The notes under the pieces: generated by a model | Told to the model about the DNA's origin: nothing | Seen by the model: the letters and a program-made list of their open reading frames with translations, nothing else | Database searches by the model: none | In this document: piece by piece, positions 16,744 through 26,245 of the stretch | Layout: every line of letters starts with the position of its first letter | How positions within the stretch are numbered: position 1 is the stretch's first letter | Source of the DNA: Streptomyces luomodiensis | Lineage (GTDB): Bacteria; Actinomycetota; Actinomycetes; Streptomycetales; Streptomycetaceae | NCBI RefSeq assembly: GCF_031679605.1 | Contig: NZ_CP117522.1 | Coordinates: 4,526,001 to 4,590,000, forward strand | Direction: 5' to 3' | Length of the DNA: 64,000 nucleotides | Program-made: the position numbers and the translations under genes

Positions 16744-18435
16744 TCATCCGGCCCGCCGGCGCTCCTTGGAGCGGGACCGCTTCTCGATGTACATCCGCTG
16801 GTCAGCGGATTGCAGCACCTCTTCGGCGGACATTCCGCAGCCCGCCCAGCCGATGCCGAAGCTGGCCCCCACCCGGACGGCCCGGCCGTCCACCCGGATG
16901 GGCGGGGTGATCGCATTGCGCAGCCGCACCGCCAGGTCCTGGGCGTCGGCCCGGCCGAGGCCGTCGGCGAGGACGACGAACTCGTCGCCGCCGAGGCGGG
17001 CGACCGTGTCCCCGTCCCGTACGCCGTTGCTCAGCCGGCGGGCGACCTCGATGAGCACGGCGTCGCCCGCGTGGTGGCCGAACCGGTCGTTGATGGACTT
17101 GAAGCCGTCGAGGTCGCAGAAGAGCACCGCGAGTCCCTTGTGACCGTCGTCGGCGGCGGAGTCCTCGTTGGGCGGGATGGTGTGCACATGACCGTCGAAC
17201 GGGACGCTGTCGGCGGGGGGCGGGGTGCCGAAGCACTCGAAATCGTCGAAGCCGTGGAGATGCCCCGCCGCGTCCACGTAGACCCCGCCGCCCATGGCAC
17301 CCCCGTCGGGCGAGGCGGCCTCGTCCTCGTACCCCCCGCCCGGCTGCGGCGGGGTGGCGCACAGCCGGGCGGCGAGGCGGGCCCGCAGCTCGGCGCTGTT
17401 GGGCAGTCCGGTCAGGGAGTCATGGCTGGCGCGGTGGGCGAGCTGGAGCTCATGGCGCTTGCGCTCCTCGATGTCCTCGACATGGGTGAGCAGGAAGCGC
17501 GGGCCGTCGGCGGCGTCGGCCACCACCGAGTTGCGCAGCGAGACCCAGACGTACGAACCGTCGCGGCGGGCCAGCCGCAGCTCGGCGCGGCCGCCCTCGG
17601 CGGAGGTGCGCAGCAGGGTGCCGATGTCCTCGGGGTGGACGAGGTCGGAGAACGAGCAGCGGCGCATCGCGGAGGCGGGGCGGCCCAGCAGCCGGCACAG
17701 GGCGTCGTTGGTGCGCAGCAGCCGGCCGTCCTGATCGCCGCCCATCTCGGCGATGGCCATACCGCTGGGCGCGTACTCGAACGCCTGCCGGAAGGACTCC
17801 TCGCTGGCGCGCAGCGCCTGCTGCTCGCGCTCCAGGCGCAGCAGGGCGCGCTGCATGTTGCCGCGCAGCCGGGCGTTGCCGATCGCGACGGCGGCGTGGA
17901 AGGCGTACACCTGGAGGGCTTCGCGGCCCCAGGCGCCGGGGCGGCGGCCGTTGCGGGGCTTGTCGACGGACAGCACGCCTATCAGCTCCCCGCCGGAGGC
18001 GCCCGCCGCGTAGAGCGGGGCGAACAGGCGGTCCATGGGGTGCCATTCGTCGGGGAAGCGGGGCGCGGGGCCGGGCGTGTGCCACTGCGGGACGTCGTCG
18101 TCGTCCAGGACCCAGCCCTCGCTGTACGGAATGAAGCGCAGATCGCCCCAGCGGTCGCCCATGGCCAGCCGGCGCTCCCAGGAGGAACGGGAGCCGACCC
18201 GCCCGGCCATCAGCGCCTCGGCGCCCGGACTGCCGCCGACGGCGGCGACGACGAGGTCTCCGTCGGGGCGGACGAGGTTGACGGCCGACAGCTCGAAGCC
18301 GAGTCCGGCGATGACGCCGTCGGCGACGGCCTGAAGCGTGTCGGCGAAGTTGCGGGCGGTGTTCAGATCGGCGACCACCTGGTGCAGCTGCCGCAGTGTC
18401 GCAAGGCGGATGTACGGCTCCGACTCGGTCTCCAT
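16744..18435 (-). CDS. cdgB: Diguanylate cyclase with GAF and PAS domains (CdgB)
   Basis: Makes cyclic di-GMP, which through BldD holds Streptomyces in vegetative growth. It has 563 residues from the ATG at 18435, with GGGGGAG upstream. A GAF-like domain occupies about residues 10-190, a PAS/PAC segment follows (ESFRQAFEYAPSGMAIAEMG, then GRAELRLARRDGSYVWVSLR), and then a GGDEF domain with intact LGGDEFVVLADG and substrate-binding FCDLDGFKSINDRFGH. Between PAS and GGDEF lies an insert of about 70 residues rich in Gly and Asp. The domain order and neighbours match cdgB of S. coelicolor (SCO4281). The Crp/BldD-type palindrome at 18555-18572 lies 120 bp upstream. Confidence 0.93.
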   Translation of the reverse strand: METESEPYIRLATLRQLHQVVADLNTARNFADTLQAVADGVIAGLGFELSAVNLVRPDGDLVVAAVGGSPGAEALMAGRVGSRSSWERRLAMGDRWGDLRFIPYSEGWVLDDDDVPQWHTPGPAPRFPDEWHPMDRLFAPLYAAGASGGELIGVLSVDKPRNGRRPGAWGREALQVYAFHAAVAIGNARLRGNMQRALLRLEREQQALRASEESFRQAFEYAPSGMAIAEMGGDQDGRLLRTNDALCRLLGRPASAMRRCSFSDLVHPEDIGTLLRTSAEGGRAELRLARRDGSYVWVSLRNSVVADAADGPRFLLTHVEDIEERKRHELQLAHRASHDSLTGLPNSAELRARLAARLCATPPQPGGGYEDEAASPDGGAMGGGVYVDAAGHLHGFDDFECFGTPPPADSVPFDGHVHTIPPNEDSAADDGHKGLAVLFCDLDGFKSINDRFGHHAGDAVLIEVARRLSNGVRDGDTVARLGGDEFVVLADGLGRADAQDLAVRLRNAITPPIRVDGRAVRVGASFGIGWAGCGMSAEEVLQSADQRMYIEKRSRSKERRRAG

Positions 18436-18554
18436 CGCTCGCACTCCCCCGAGACCTCGACAGCAAACTCCTGGCTTCTTGTCGTCCGATTGCCACGGCC
18501 ACTGAATCACAGCGAGCTGCTCACTCGGTACACAGGGTCAACAATTACTGCCTG

Positions 18555-18572
18555 CTGTGACTTATGTCACAG
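18555..18572. promoter_or_regulatory. Palindromic Crp/BldD-type operator in the cdgB promoter region
   Basis: CTGTGAC-TTAT-GTCACAG is a perfect 7-bp inverted repeat in the 354-bp space between cdgB and the divergent flavin reductase gene. It satisfies both TGTGA-N6-TCACA and the streptomycete Crp pattern GTG-N6-GNCAC. BldD also recognises GTNAC-type palindromes and is known to control cdgB, so either regulator could use it. I see no other gene-sized feature in this interval. Confidence 0.65.
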
Positions 18573-18789
18573 ACCGTATTCGCCCCTTCGACAGAGCGTA
18601 TGGGAGCGCTCCTAGTTTTTGTGATCGCAAATCCCGGAACGATCACGCCTGGTCATACAAGGTGGTCGCGCGAAGGACCGAACCCCGCCGGGGGCCGCCC
18701 GGCCGCACCCGGCCTACGGCCGACGGCTGAGCCGGGCGTGGTTCCGGCGCCCGATGCGGGGAGCGGGCGGGGGCGTCTAGCGTCGAGGT

Positions 18790-19347
18790 GTGTGCTCTAC
18801 GACGCCTTCCACCCCAGCCGAGTCCGCCGTCCCCCATGCTGGTGGGGTGAGTGAGGACGAGTTCCGCGCCGCGCTGTCACGGTTCACCGCCGGTGTGGTG
18901 CTGGTCACCGCGCACGACCCGGAGGAGGGGCCGCGCGGTGAGGACGTCGGCATGACGGCCACCGCGTTCATGTCGGTGTCACTTGACCCGCCGCTGGTGA
19001 TGGTGAGCGTTCGCAACGGTTCCCGGATGGACGAGCTGCTGGAGCGACAGCCGCACTGGGCGGTATCGGTCCTGTCGGACGCTCAACGGCACATCGCGGG
19101 ACGATTCGCCATGAAGGGGCGCATCAGCGACAGGCTGCTGTTCCAGGACATGACCGTGGCGCGCGGAGCGCATACGGACGCCCCGCTCGCGGTGGGCGCG
19201 CTGGCGACACTGGAGTGCCGCACCGAGCAGCGGGTGACCGCCGGGGACCACACGCTGGTGGTGGGACGGGTGCTCGAGGCGTCGGCACCGGCCGGGGAGG
19301 GCGGGCCGCTGACGTACTACCGGGGGCGCTACCGCACATTGGGCTGA
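18790..19347 (+). CDS. Flavin reductase-like FMN-binding protein
   Basis: Protein of 185 residues with the split-barrel flavin reductase fold: FRAALSRFTAGVVLVTAHD (about 26-44), MTATAFMSVSLDPPLVMVSV (about 55-74), then NGSRMDELLERQPHWAVSVL. It should reduce or bind FMN, serving a partner oxygenase not apparent next door. The GTG at 18790 has no ribosome-binding site, but a TAGCGT -10-like hexamer ends 7 nt upstream, which suggests a leaderless mRNA; starts further in (about residue 20, VSEDEF) are possible. It is divergent from cdgB. Confidence 0.85.
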   Translation: MCSTTPSTPAESAVPHAGGVSEDEFRAALSRFTAGVVLVTAHDPEEGPRGEDVGMTATAFMSVSLDPPLVMVSVRNGSRMDELLERQPHWAVSVLSDAQRHIAGRFAMKGRISDRLLFQDMTVARGAHTDAPLAVGALATLECRTEQRVTAGDHTLVVGRVLEASAPAGEGGPLTYYRGRYRTLG

Positions 19348-19387
19348 GGGCCTCGCGCCGACGGAAGACCCCGCCCGGAGGTGGCGC

Positions 19388-19861
19388 TCAGCGTTCTTCG
19401 AGTTCCCGGCGCACGGTAGTGGCTATGCGGGCGAGCGCGGCCCCGAGGTGGCGGCGCTGGGCGGCGGTGAGCGGATCGAAGACCAGCCGCTTGACCTGTG
19501 CGACGTGTTCCGGTGCGCTCTCGACGAGCTTCTGCCGACCTGTGTCGGTCAGAGCGGCGAGGGTGTACCGACCGTCTCCGGGATCGGGCCGGCGGGCGAC
19601 CCAGTCGCGGGCCTCGAAGCGGTCCATCAGCTTCGACAGGCGGGGCTGGGTGCTGTCGCAGTCCCGGGCCAGATCGCTGAGCCGCATCGTGGCCTCGTCG
19701 GCCATGGACAGCCGGGCCAGCACCCCGTACTCGAAGTTGGAGATTCCCGACGTTCGCTGGAGCTGACGGTCGAGGGCCGCCGGCAGGGCGATCACGACGG
19801 TGAGGAGCGCCTGCCACAGGTCCTGCTGGTCGTCGTCGAGCCAGGGTGACTGGGTGTTCAT
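19388..19861 (-). CDS. MarR-family transcriptional regulator
   Basis: Winged-helix repressor of 157 residues. The recognition region reads FEYGVLARLSMADEATMRLSDLARDCDSTQPRLSKLMDRFEARDWV, and the wing reads RRPDPGDGRYTLAALTDTGRQ, both typical of MarR. I chose the ATG at 19861 (MNTQSPWLDDDQQ) with ATGAGG upstream; the frame stays open through the operator to 19909. It is divergent from an oxidoreductase/flavin monooxygenase set, and four copies of one 16-bp palindrome fill the space between them. It should repress both directions until a phenolic or quinone ligand binds (inferred). Confidence 0.93.
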   Translation of the reverse strand: MNTQSPWLDDDQQDLWQALLTVVIALPAALDRQLQRTSGISNFEYGVLARLSMADEATMRLSDLARDCDSTQPRLSKLMDRFEARDWVARRPDPGDGRYTLAALTDTGRQKLVESAPEHVAQVKRLVFDPLTAAQRRHLGAALARIATTVRRELEER

Positions 19862-19873
19862 AAGCCTCATCAT

Positions 19874-19889
19874 ACTTGCCCAGGCAAGT
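19874..19889. promoter_or_regulatory. MarR-type operator, copy 1
   Basis: ACTTGCCCAGGCAAGT, a perfect 16-bp palindrome, abuts the marR start. With copy 2 it forms a larger perfect inverted repeat of two 20-bp arms (19871-19890 and 19895-19914). Confidence 0.85.
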
Positions 19890-19895
19890 GGCATC

Positions 19896-19911
19896 ACTTG
19901 CCTGGGCAAGT
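19896..19911. promoter_or_regulatory. MarR-type operator, copy 2
   Basis: ACTTGCCTGGGCAAGT, the same palindrome 22 bp (about two helical turns) from copy 1. Confidence 0.85.
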
Positions 19912-19930
19912 ATGAACGGGTTACGGTTTC

Positions 19931-19946
19931 ACTTGCCTGGGCAAGT
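19931..19946. promoter_or_regulatory. MarR-type operator, copy 3
   Basis: ACTTGCCTGGGCAAGT, identical to copy 2, 35 bp further on toward the oxidoreductase gene. Confidence 0.85.
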
Positions 19947-19953
19947 CACGAAC

Positions 19954-19969
19954 ACGTGCCTGGGCAAGC
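19954..19969. promoter_or_regulatory. MarR-type operator, copy 4
   Basis: ACGTGCCTGGGCAAGC, the most diverged copy, 23 bp from copy 3. The spacing suggests it is paired with copy 3, as 1 is with 2. Confidence 0.75.
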
Positions 19970-20098
19970 GAACGAGCACGTCGTCCCACTGCCGGCCGCC
20001 GTCGGGGCCGCCGACGACCCCGTTCGCGTGCTTCTCGTTCCCGCCTGATCGCCTCACTCCCTTGGCGACGGCATCAGGAGATCCTGGAGGAAAGTGCC

Positions 20099-21034
20099 AT
20101 GAAGGCAATGCGTTTCCACGAGTTCGGCGGCAGTGCGGTCCTGCGCTACGAGGACGTCGACCGTCCGGTTCCCGGGGCCGGGCAGGTGCTGGTGCGGGTG
20201 GCGGCCACCTCGTTCAACCCGGTCGACGACCACATCCGCGCCGGTGTCCTGGCCGAGATGATCCCGATCGCTCTCCCGTACGTGCCGGGGATCGACCTGG
20301 CGGGCACCGTCGATGAACTCGGCGCGGGCGTGACGGGCGTCCAGGTGGGTGACCGGGTGGTGGCGATGCTGCCCCTCGACTCCGCCGGCGGCGCCGCCGA
20401 GTACGTCGCCGTCCCGGCCGAGTCCCTGGCCCCGGCGCCCCGGACGATCGAACTGGTCGACGCCGCCGCCCTGCCGCTGGCCGGCCTGTCGGCCTGGCAG
20501 ACGGCATTCGAGCTGGCCGAGCTGAAAGCCGGTCAGTCCGTCCTGGTCAACGGGGCAGGGGGCGCGGTGGGCAGCCTCGTGGTGCAGCTCGCCGTCGACG
20601 CGGGAGCCCAGGTGACCGCGGTGAGCACGCCGCGGCACGCGGACCGCCTTCGCGGCTACGGCGCGCACCGGGTCGTCGGACCTCTCGACCTCGCCGCGGG
20701 CCCGGCCGCCGTGGGCGGCCCGTTCCAGGCCGTGGTGAACCACGTGCGCGTCTCCCCGGAGGAGCTCGCACGGCTGACGGCCTACGTCGCCGACGGCGGA
20801 GCCGCCGCGAGCACGGCCGGCCCGATTCCCGAGGACCCCGCCCGGGGAGTGCGCAGCGCGAACCTGTGGGTGCGCAGCGACGGAGCGCAGCTGGCCGAGC
20901 TGGTCGGCAAGGTGGACGCCGGCAAGCTCAGGCTCCACGTCGCCGCCCACCGCGCGGTGGCCGAGCTGGCCGCCGTGCATGAGGACGCCGGCGCCGGGCG
21001 GCTGCCCGGCAAGACGGTCGTACTCGCTCCCTGA
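20099..21034 (+). CDS. NADP-dependent quinone oxidoreductase-like MDR enzyme
   Basis: Zinc-free medium-chain dehydrogenase/reductase of 311 residues. The start is MKAMRFHEFGGSAVLRYEDV, substrate-side PYVPGIDLAGTVDELGAGV, and the nucleotide-binding loop is VLVNGAGGAVGSLVVQLA (about 145-162). No structural-zinc Cys cluster is present. It likely reduces quinones or enones with NADPH. GGAGGAA precedes the ATG at 20099. It is first of three genes in one direction with a flavin reductase and a flavin monooxygenase, all downstream of the four MarR operators, so it probably handles products of that oxygenase. Confidence 0.92.
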   Translation: MKAMRFHEFGGSAVLRYEDVDRPVPGAGQVLVRVAATSFNPVDDHIRAGVLAEMIPIALPYVPGIDLAGTVDELGAGVTGVQVGDRVVAMLPLDSAGGAAEYVAVPAESLAPAPRTIELVDAAALPLAGLSAWQTAFELAELKAGQSVLVNGAGGAVGSLVVQLAVDAGAQVTAVSTPRHADRLRGYGAHRVVGPLDLAAGPAAVGGPFQAVVNHVRVSPEELARLTAYVADGGAAASTAGPIPEDPARGVRSANLWVRSDGAQLAELVGKVDAGKLRLHVAAHRAVAELAAVHEDAGAGRLPGKTVVLAP

Positions 21035-21131
21035 CCGAGCCCGGCCCGGCCGCCGGCCGTACGACTCGGCACCCGGCCGGTGGCGGCCACGCGTTACGGC
21101 ACACCGATTCCAGCACACCGGGAGGCACGCG

Positions 21132-21626
21132 ATGATCGACCAGGAAACCTTCGTCGAGCTGATGAGCGGGGTGTGTGCCCCGGTCACCGTGGTGACGGCG
21201 ACATCCGCGGACGGACGGCCGCACGGCAGCACCGTGTCGAGCTTCGCCTCGCTCTCGCTCCACCCCCCGCTGGTGAGCTTCGCGCTGGACCGCTCCTCGG
21301 GGCTGCTGCCCCACCTGCGGCCGGGGGCCCGGGTGGGGGTGCACATCCTCGGCGCCCACCAGCAGGAACTGGCGTCGGCATTCGCCCGCCGGCACCGGGG
21401 GCCGGGCTCGAAGTTCGACGGCCTCACCTGGACCGTCCGCGCCGGACTGCCCTACCTGCCCGAGTCCGCCGGCTGGACCGCGGGGCGCGTCGAACGCCAC
21501 GTGGACGGCGGCGACCACGTCCTGCTCATCATGAGCCTCGAGGAAGCCGAGTCGACCGCCGCGGCCCCGCTGGTCTACGCCCGCCGGACCTTCGGCACCC
21601 ACTCCGGCCTCGCCGTCGCCGGCTGA
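21132..21626 (+). CDS. Flavin reductase component of a two-component monooxygenase
   Basis: Protein of 164 residues, the compact HpaC/ActVB-like size. The FMN-binding region reads VCAPVTVVTATSADGRPHGSTVSSFASLSLHPPLVSFALD (about 16-55), and the GxH segment is GARVGVHILGAHQQELA. It should supply reduced flavin to the oxygenase encoded 50 bp downstream. The ATG at 21132 follows GGAGGCACGCG. It shares a fold with the protein at 18790-19347 but little sequence, so they are separate recruitments. Confidence 0.9.
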   Translation: MIDQETFVELMSGVCAPVTVVTATSADGRPHGSTVSSFASLSLHPPLVSFALDRSSGLLPHLRPGARVGVHILGAHQQELASAFARRHRGPGSKFDGLTWTVRAGLPYLPESAGWTAGRVERHVDGGDHVLLIMSLEEAESTAAAPLVYARRTFGTHSGLAVAG

Positions 21627-21676
21627 CCCGCTGTGCCATCCCTCTCCGACCCTCTCCGACACCGGAAGTGACGACG

Positions 21677-22891
21677 ATGAGCACCATCACGGACGTACCC
21701 CGCACCACCGACGCCGCGCGCACCCTGCGGGCCGACCTCGTCGAACGCGCCGCCGCCCTGCGACCACTGATCGCCGCCAACGCCGATGCGACCGACCGCG
21801 AACGGGCGGTGCCCGCCGGGAACATCGACGCCCTGGCCCAGGCCGGCCTGCTCTCCCTGATGCGGCCCGCCCGCTACGGCGGTCTTCAGACCGACTTCCG
21901 CACCCTGCTGGAGGTCAGCCGCGAGATCGGATACGCCTGCGGCTCCACCGCCTGGCTGACCTCCCTGCTCAACGCCAACGCCTGGTTCGTCGGGCTCTTT
22001 CCCGCGCAGGCCCAGGACGACGTCTGGGCCCACCACCCCGGCGCCCGGGTCGCCGGCGTCGTGACCCCCTCGGGCACCGCGCACGTGGTCGAGGGCGGAT
22101 ACCGGGTGAGCGGGCGCTGGGCGCCGGCCTCCGGGTGCACCCACGCCGACTGGGCCGTCCTGGGGGTCACCCGGCCCGACGCCGAGGGCACGGCGGACGC
22201 CGTCGGCATCGTGCTCGCGCCGATGTCGGAGCTGACCGTCGAGGACACCTGGTTCGTGGCGGGGATGCGCGGGACCGCGTCGAACACGCTCATCGGCGAG
22301 GACCTGTTCGTGCCCGCTCACCGCTTCCACTCCGTACCCGACGCCATCGAGGGCCGCTACGCCACACCCTTCACCGACGAGGCCCTCTACCGCTCACCCT
22401 TCGTGCCCACCACCGCGCTCGTGCTGACCGGGCCCCAGCTCGGGCTGGCCGCCGCCGCGGTCGATCTCCTGATCACCAAGGCCCCGCAGAGGAGGCTGAC
22501 CCTGACGCACTACACCGTCCAGGCCGAGGCGCCCACGATCCAGCTCGCCGCCGCGCACGCGGCCTCGCACGCCGACTCCGCCCAGCTGCACGCCTACCGC
22601 GCCGCCGACGACATCGACAAGGCGGCGCGGACCGGGGAGTACCCCGCCTACGACACCCGGGCGCGGATGCGCATGGACGCGGGCAGGGCCGCGGTCCACG
22701 CACGCGAGGCGGTCCGCACGGTGTGCTCTGCCCAAGGCGCCTCGAGCTTCGGCGATGCCAACCCGCTCCAGCGCATCTGGCGCGACATCGAGACCGGAAG
22801 CCGGCACGCCGTCCTCAGCCCCGAGGTCGCCGCCGAGGTCTACGGCGCCTCGCTGTTCGGCATCCGGGGCACGGTGTCCGCGCTGGTGTGA
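21677..22891 (+). CDS. Acyl-CoA dehydrogenase-fold flavin monooxygenase (HsaA/HpaB-group D type)
   Basis: Protein of 404 residues with acyl-CoA dehydrogenase fold. The N-terminal helical domain reads IDALAQAGLLSLMRPARYGG (about 51-70), GSTAWLTSLLNANAWFVGLF is typical of group D flavin hydroxylases rather than true dehydrogenases, and the C-terminal helices end RIWRDIETGSRHAVLSPEV. The catalytic Glu of acyl-CoA dehydrogenases is not evident. With reduced flavin from the preceding gene it should hydroxylate an aromatic or related ring (inferred). The ATG at 21677 is preceded by GGAAGTGACGACG. It is last in the MarR-controlled set. Confidence 0.87.
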   Translation: MSTITDVPRTTDAARTLRADLVERAAALRPLIAANADATDRERAVPAGNIDALAQAGLLSLMRPARYGGLQTDFRTLLEVSREIGYACGSTAWLTSLLNANAWFVGLFPAQAQDDVWAHHPGARVAGVVTPSGTAHVVEGGYRVSGRWAPASGCTHADWAVLGVTRPDAEGTADAVGIVLAPMSELTVEDTWFVAGMRGTASNTLIGEDLFVPAHRFHSVPDAIEGRYATPFTDEALYRSPFVPTTALVLTGPQLGLAAAAVDLLITKAPQRRLTLTHYTVQAEAPTIQLAAAHAASHADSAQLHAYRAADDIDKAARTGEYPAYDTRARMRMDAGRAAVHAREAVRTVCSAQGASSFGDANPLQRIWRDIETGSRHAVLSPEVAAEVYGASLFGIRGTVSALV

Positions 22892-22917
22892 GCGCGGTTG
22901 GCCGCCGCACCGCCGTA

Positions 22918-23346
22918 CTAGACCCACCCTCGGCCCGAACGCCCCCGCTTGGTCTCACCGCGCTGCTTCTTCTCACGCAGCCGCCGCTCGTTGATGCCCC
23001 GGGGAATCCGGGTCGGGCGGCGCGGCTTGGGCGGTGGCGCGGTCGCCTCCGCGAGCAGTGAGGCGAGCCTTACGGCGGCCGTCTCGCGGTTGCGCCACTG
23101 CGAACGGTGCTCGGCGGCCCGTACGGTCACCACCCCGTCCACCAGGCGGCCCGCCAGCCGCTCCAGCGCGCGCTCCTTCCACACGGGCGGCAGCGCCTCG
23201 GTGCGGGCGAGGTCGAAGCGCAGCTCGACCTGGCTGTCGCTGGTGTTGACGTGCTGTCCACCGGGCCCGGAGGAGCGCGAGAAACGCCACATCAGCTCGG
23301 CCTCGGGCAAGCAGACCGAACCTCGGATGACATAGGGCGCGGACAT
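22918..23346 (-). CDS. arfB: Alternative ribosome-rescue factor / peptidyl-tRNA hydrolase ArfB
   Basis: Rescues ribosomes stalled on non-stop mRNA by hydrolysing peptidyl-tRNA. It has 142 residues. The catalytic GGQ lies in [25 protein letters not shown] (about 20-44), as in release factors without a codon-recognition domain. The C-terminus is a basic tail ([21 protein letters not shown]) that enters the empty mRNA channel. I chose the ATG at 23346 ([10 protein letters not shown]); the frame runs on upstream without a family match. The neighbouring terD gene follows in the standard streptomycete order. Confidence 0.94.
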   Translation of the reverse strand: MSAPYVIRGSVCLPEAELMWRFSRSSGPGGQHVNTSDSQVELRFDLARTEALPPVWKERALERLAGRLVDGVVTVRAAEHRSQWRNRETAAVRLASLLAEATAPPPKPRRPTRIPRGINERRLREKKQRGETKRGRSGRGWV

Positions 23347-23541
23347 GCCTCCATGGTCGCGCGCCGACCCCGATGGCGTCATCTTCTTATCCGGTCCGGT
23401 CATCTCGTCGCACCAGGCCATCAGGGTTTGGCAAAGAAAGTAAAGCGAGCTGGAACCTGTCGGTGTGTTCGTGGCGTTGTGGAGGGTGACGACGGCTTCG
23501 CCCGTCGCCTCGGACCATCGAGACCACGAAAGGGACTCCCC

Positions 23542-24117
23542 ATGGCTGTAAGCCTGTCCAAGGGCGGCAACGTCTCGCTCACCAAGGAGGCACCGGGCCT
23601 GACCGCCGTCACGGTCGGCCTCGGCTGGGACGTCCGCACCACCACGGGCACCGACTTCGACCTCGACGCGAGCGCCATCGCCGTGAACGCCAACGGCAAG
23701 GTCTACTCCGACCAGCACTTCGTGTTCTTCAACAACAAGTCCACGCCGGACCAGACCATCGTCCACACCGGTGACAACCTCACCGGCCAGGGCGAGGGCG
23801 ACGACGAGCAGATCAACGTCAACCTGGCCGGTCTGCCGGCCGACGTGGAGAAGATCGTCTTCCCGGTCTCGATCTACGACGCCGAGTCCCGCAGCCAGAA
23901 CTTCGGCCAGGTGCGGAACGCGTTCATCCGCATCGTCAACCAGGCCGGCGGCACCGAGATCGCCCGCTACGACCTGAGCGAGGACGCCGCCACCGAGACC
24001 GCCATGGTCTTCGGCGAGCTGTACCGCAACGGCGCCGAGTGGAAGTTCCGCGCCGTCGGCCAGGGCTACGCCTCCGGCCTGGTCGGCATCGCCCAGGACT
24101 TCGGCGTCAACGTCTAG
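23542..24117 (+). CDS. terD: TerD-family calcium-binding stress protein
   Basis: Cytosolic protein of 191 residues, full length for TerD. The Ca2+-binding motifs [18 protein letters not shown] (about 29-46) and [21 protein letters not shown] (about 94-114) are complete. It opens [20 protein letters not shown], essentially the family consensus. TerD proteins act in tellurite resistance and in streptomycete differentiation and Ca2+ responses. The ATG at 23542 follows AAAGGGA. Codon choice is strongly biased to C-ending codons, suggesting high expression. A strong terminator follows. Confidence 0.97.
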   Translation: MAVSLSKGGNVSLTKEAPGLTAVTVGLGWDVRTTTGTDFDLDASAIAVNANGKVYSDQHFVFFNNKSTPDQTIVHTGDNLTGQGEGDDEQINVNLAGLPADVEKIVFPVSIYDAESRSQNFGQVRNAFIRIVNQAGGTEIARYDLSEDAATETAMVFGELYRNGAEWKFRAVGQGYASGLVGIAQDFGVNV

Positions 24118-24134
24118 CGTCGCGCTCCGGCTGA

Positions 24135-25547
<1,413 letters not shown>

Positions 25548-26144
25548 TCACTCCTGCGGGGGGTGGGTGGCGGCCGGGTGGAAGGCGGCGGACACCGCTG
25601 TGGCGAGGGCCTGCTTGCGGCGGTCGTGGTCCGCGGTGGGGTCGTCCGGGCGGGCGGTGGCGTGGAGGCCGGACGGGGACCAGGTCAGGGCCATGGCGGT
25701 GACCAGGGCGAGGACGTCCGGCGGTGCGATCGCGGCGATGACGCGGCCGGTGCGCTGGGCTTCGGCGATCGCGCTCAGTTTGGCCGCGCCCACCGATGAC
25801 TCGGTCACCGCGTCATCGGTGGCGACGCCCTCCATCTTGGCCCAGGTGGCCAGGCGGACCAGTTCCGGTCGTGCGACGGCGGCGTCGTACAGCCGCACGG
25901 CGTACCGGGGGAGGTCGTCGGCCGTGAACGGCACGGCGTCGACCACGGCGTCGGCGTGCAGGCGGAAGACGGCGCGGAAGAGGCCGAGTTTGTCTCCGAA
26001 GTAGGCGTACAGCTGCGCCTTGTTGACACCCGCGGCGGCCGCGATGCGGTCGACCCGGGCACCCGCGATGCCATGGGCGGCGAAGTCGGTGGTGGCCGCG
26101 TCGAGGAGGCGGCGGCGGGTGGCATCGCTTTTCCGGGGGGACAC
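25548..26144 (-). CDS. TetR-family transcriptional regulator
   Basis: Repressor of 198 residues. The N-terminal helix-turn-helix reads DATRRRLLDAATTDFAAHGIAGARVDRIAAAAGVNKAQLYAYFGDKLGLFRAVF (about 6-59), the standard TetR pattern. The C-terminal domain is the TetR_C type that ends with WSPSGLHAT. The ATG at 26144 precedes MSPRKSDATRR. It is divergent from a zinc alcohol dehydrogenase. Two copies of a CCAACT-GTTAG palindrome lie between them, consistent with autoregulation and control of the dehydrogenase. Confidence 0.93.
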   Translation of the reverse strand: MSPRKSDATRRRLLDAATTDFAAHGIAGARVDRIAAAAGVNKAQLYAYFGDKLGLFRAVFRLHADAVVDAVPFTADDLPRYAVRLYDAAVARPELVRLATWAKMEGVATDDAVTESSVGAAKLSAIAEAQRTGRVIAAIAPPDVLALVTAMALTWSPSGLHATARPDDPTADHDRRKQALATAVSAAFHPAATHPPQE

Positions 26145-26157
26145 GGGAGTCAGGTTA

Positions 26158-26169
26158 CCAACTGGTTAG
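26158..26169. promoter_or_regulatory. TetR operator copy 1
   Basis: CCAACTGGTTAG, within GGTTACCAACTGGTTAGTTG, lies 13 bp from the tetR start codon. Confidence 0.7.
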
Positions 26170-26212
26170 TTGCTATCGCCGGACGGTGGTGCGTAGGCTC
26201 GGCGTCCCGAAA

Positions 26213-26224
26213 CCAACTAGTTAG
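26213..26224. promoter_or_regulatory. TetR operator copy 2
   Basis: CCAACTAGTTAG, with the perfect core AACTAGTT, lies 55 bp from copy 1 and just before the dehydrogenase ribosome-binding site, so binding would block both promoters. Confidence 0.7.
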
Positions 26225-26245
26225 TTAGAAACGAGGTGGCGGCGC

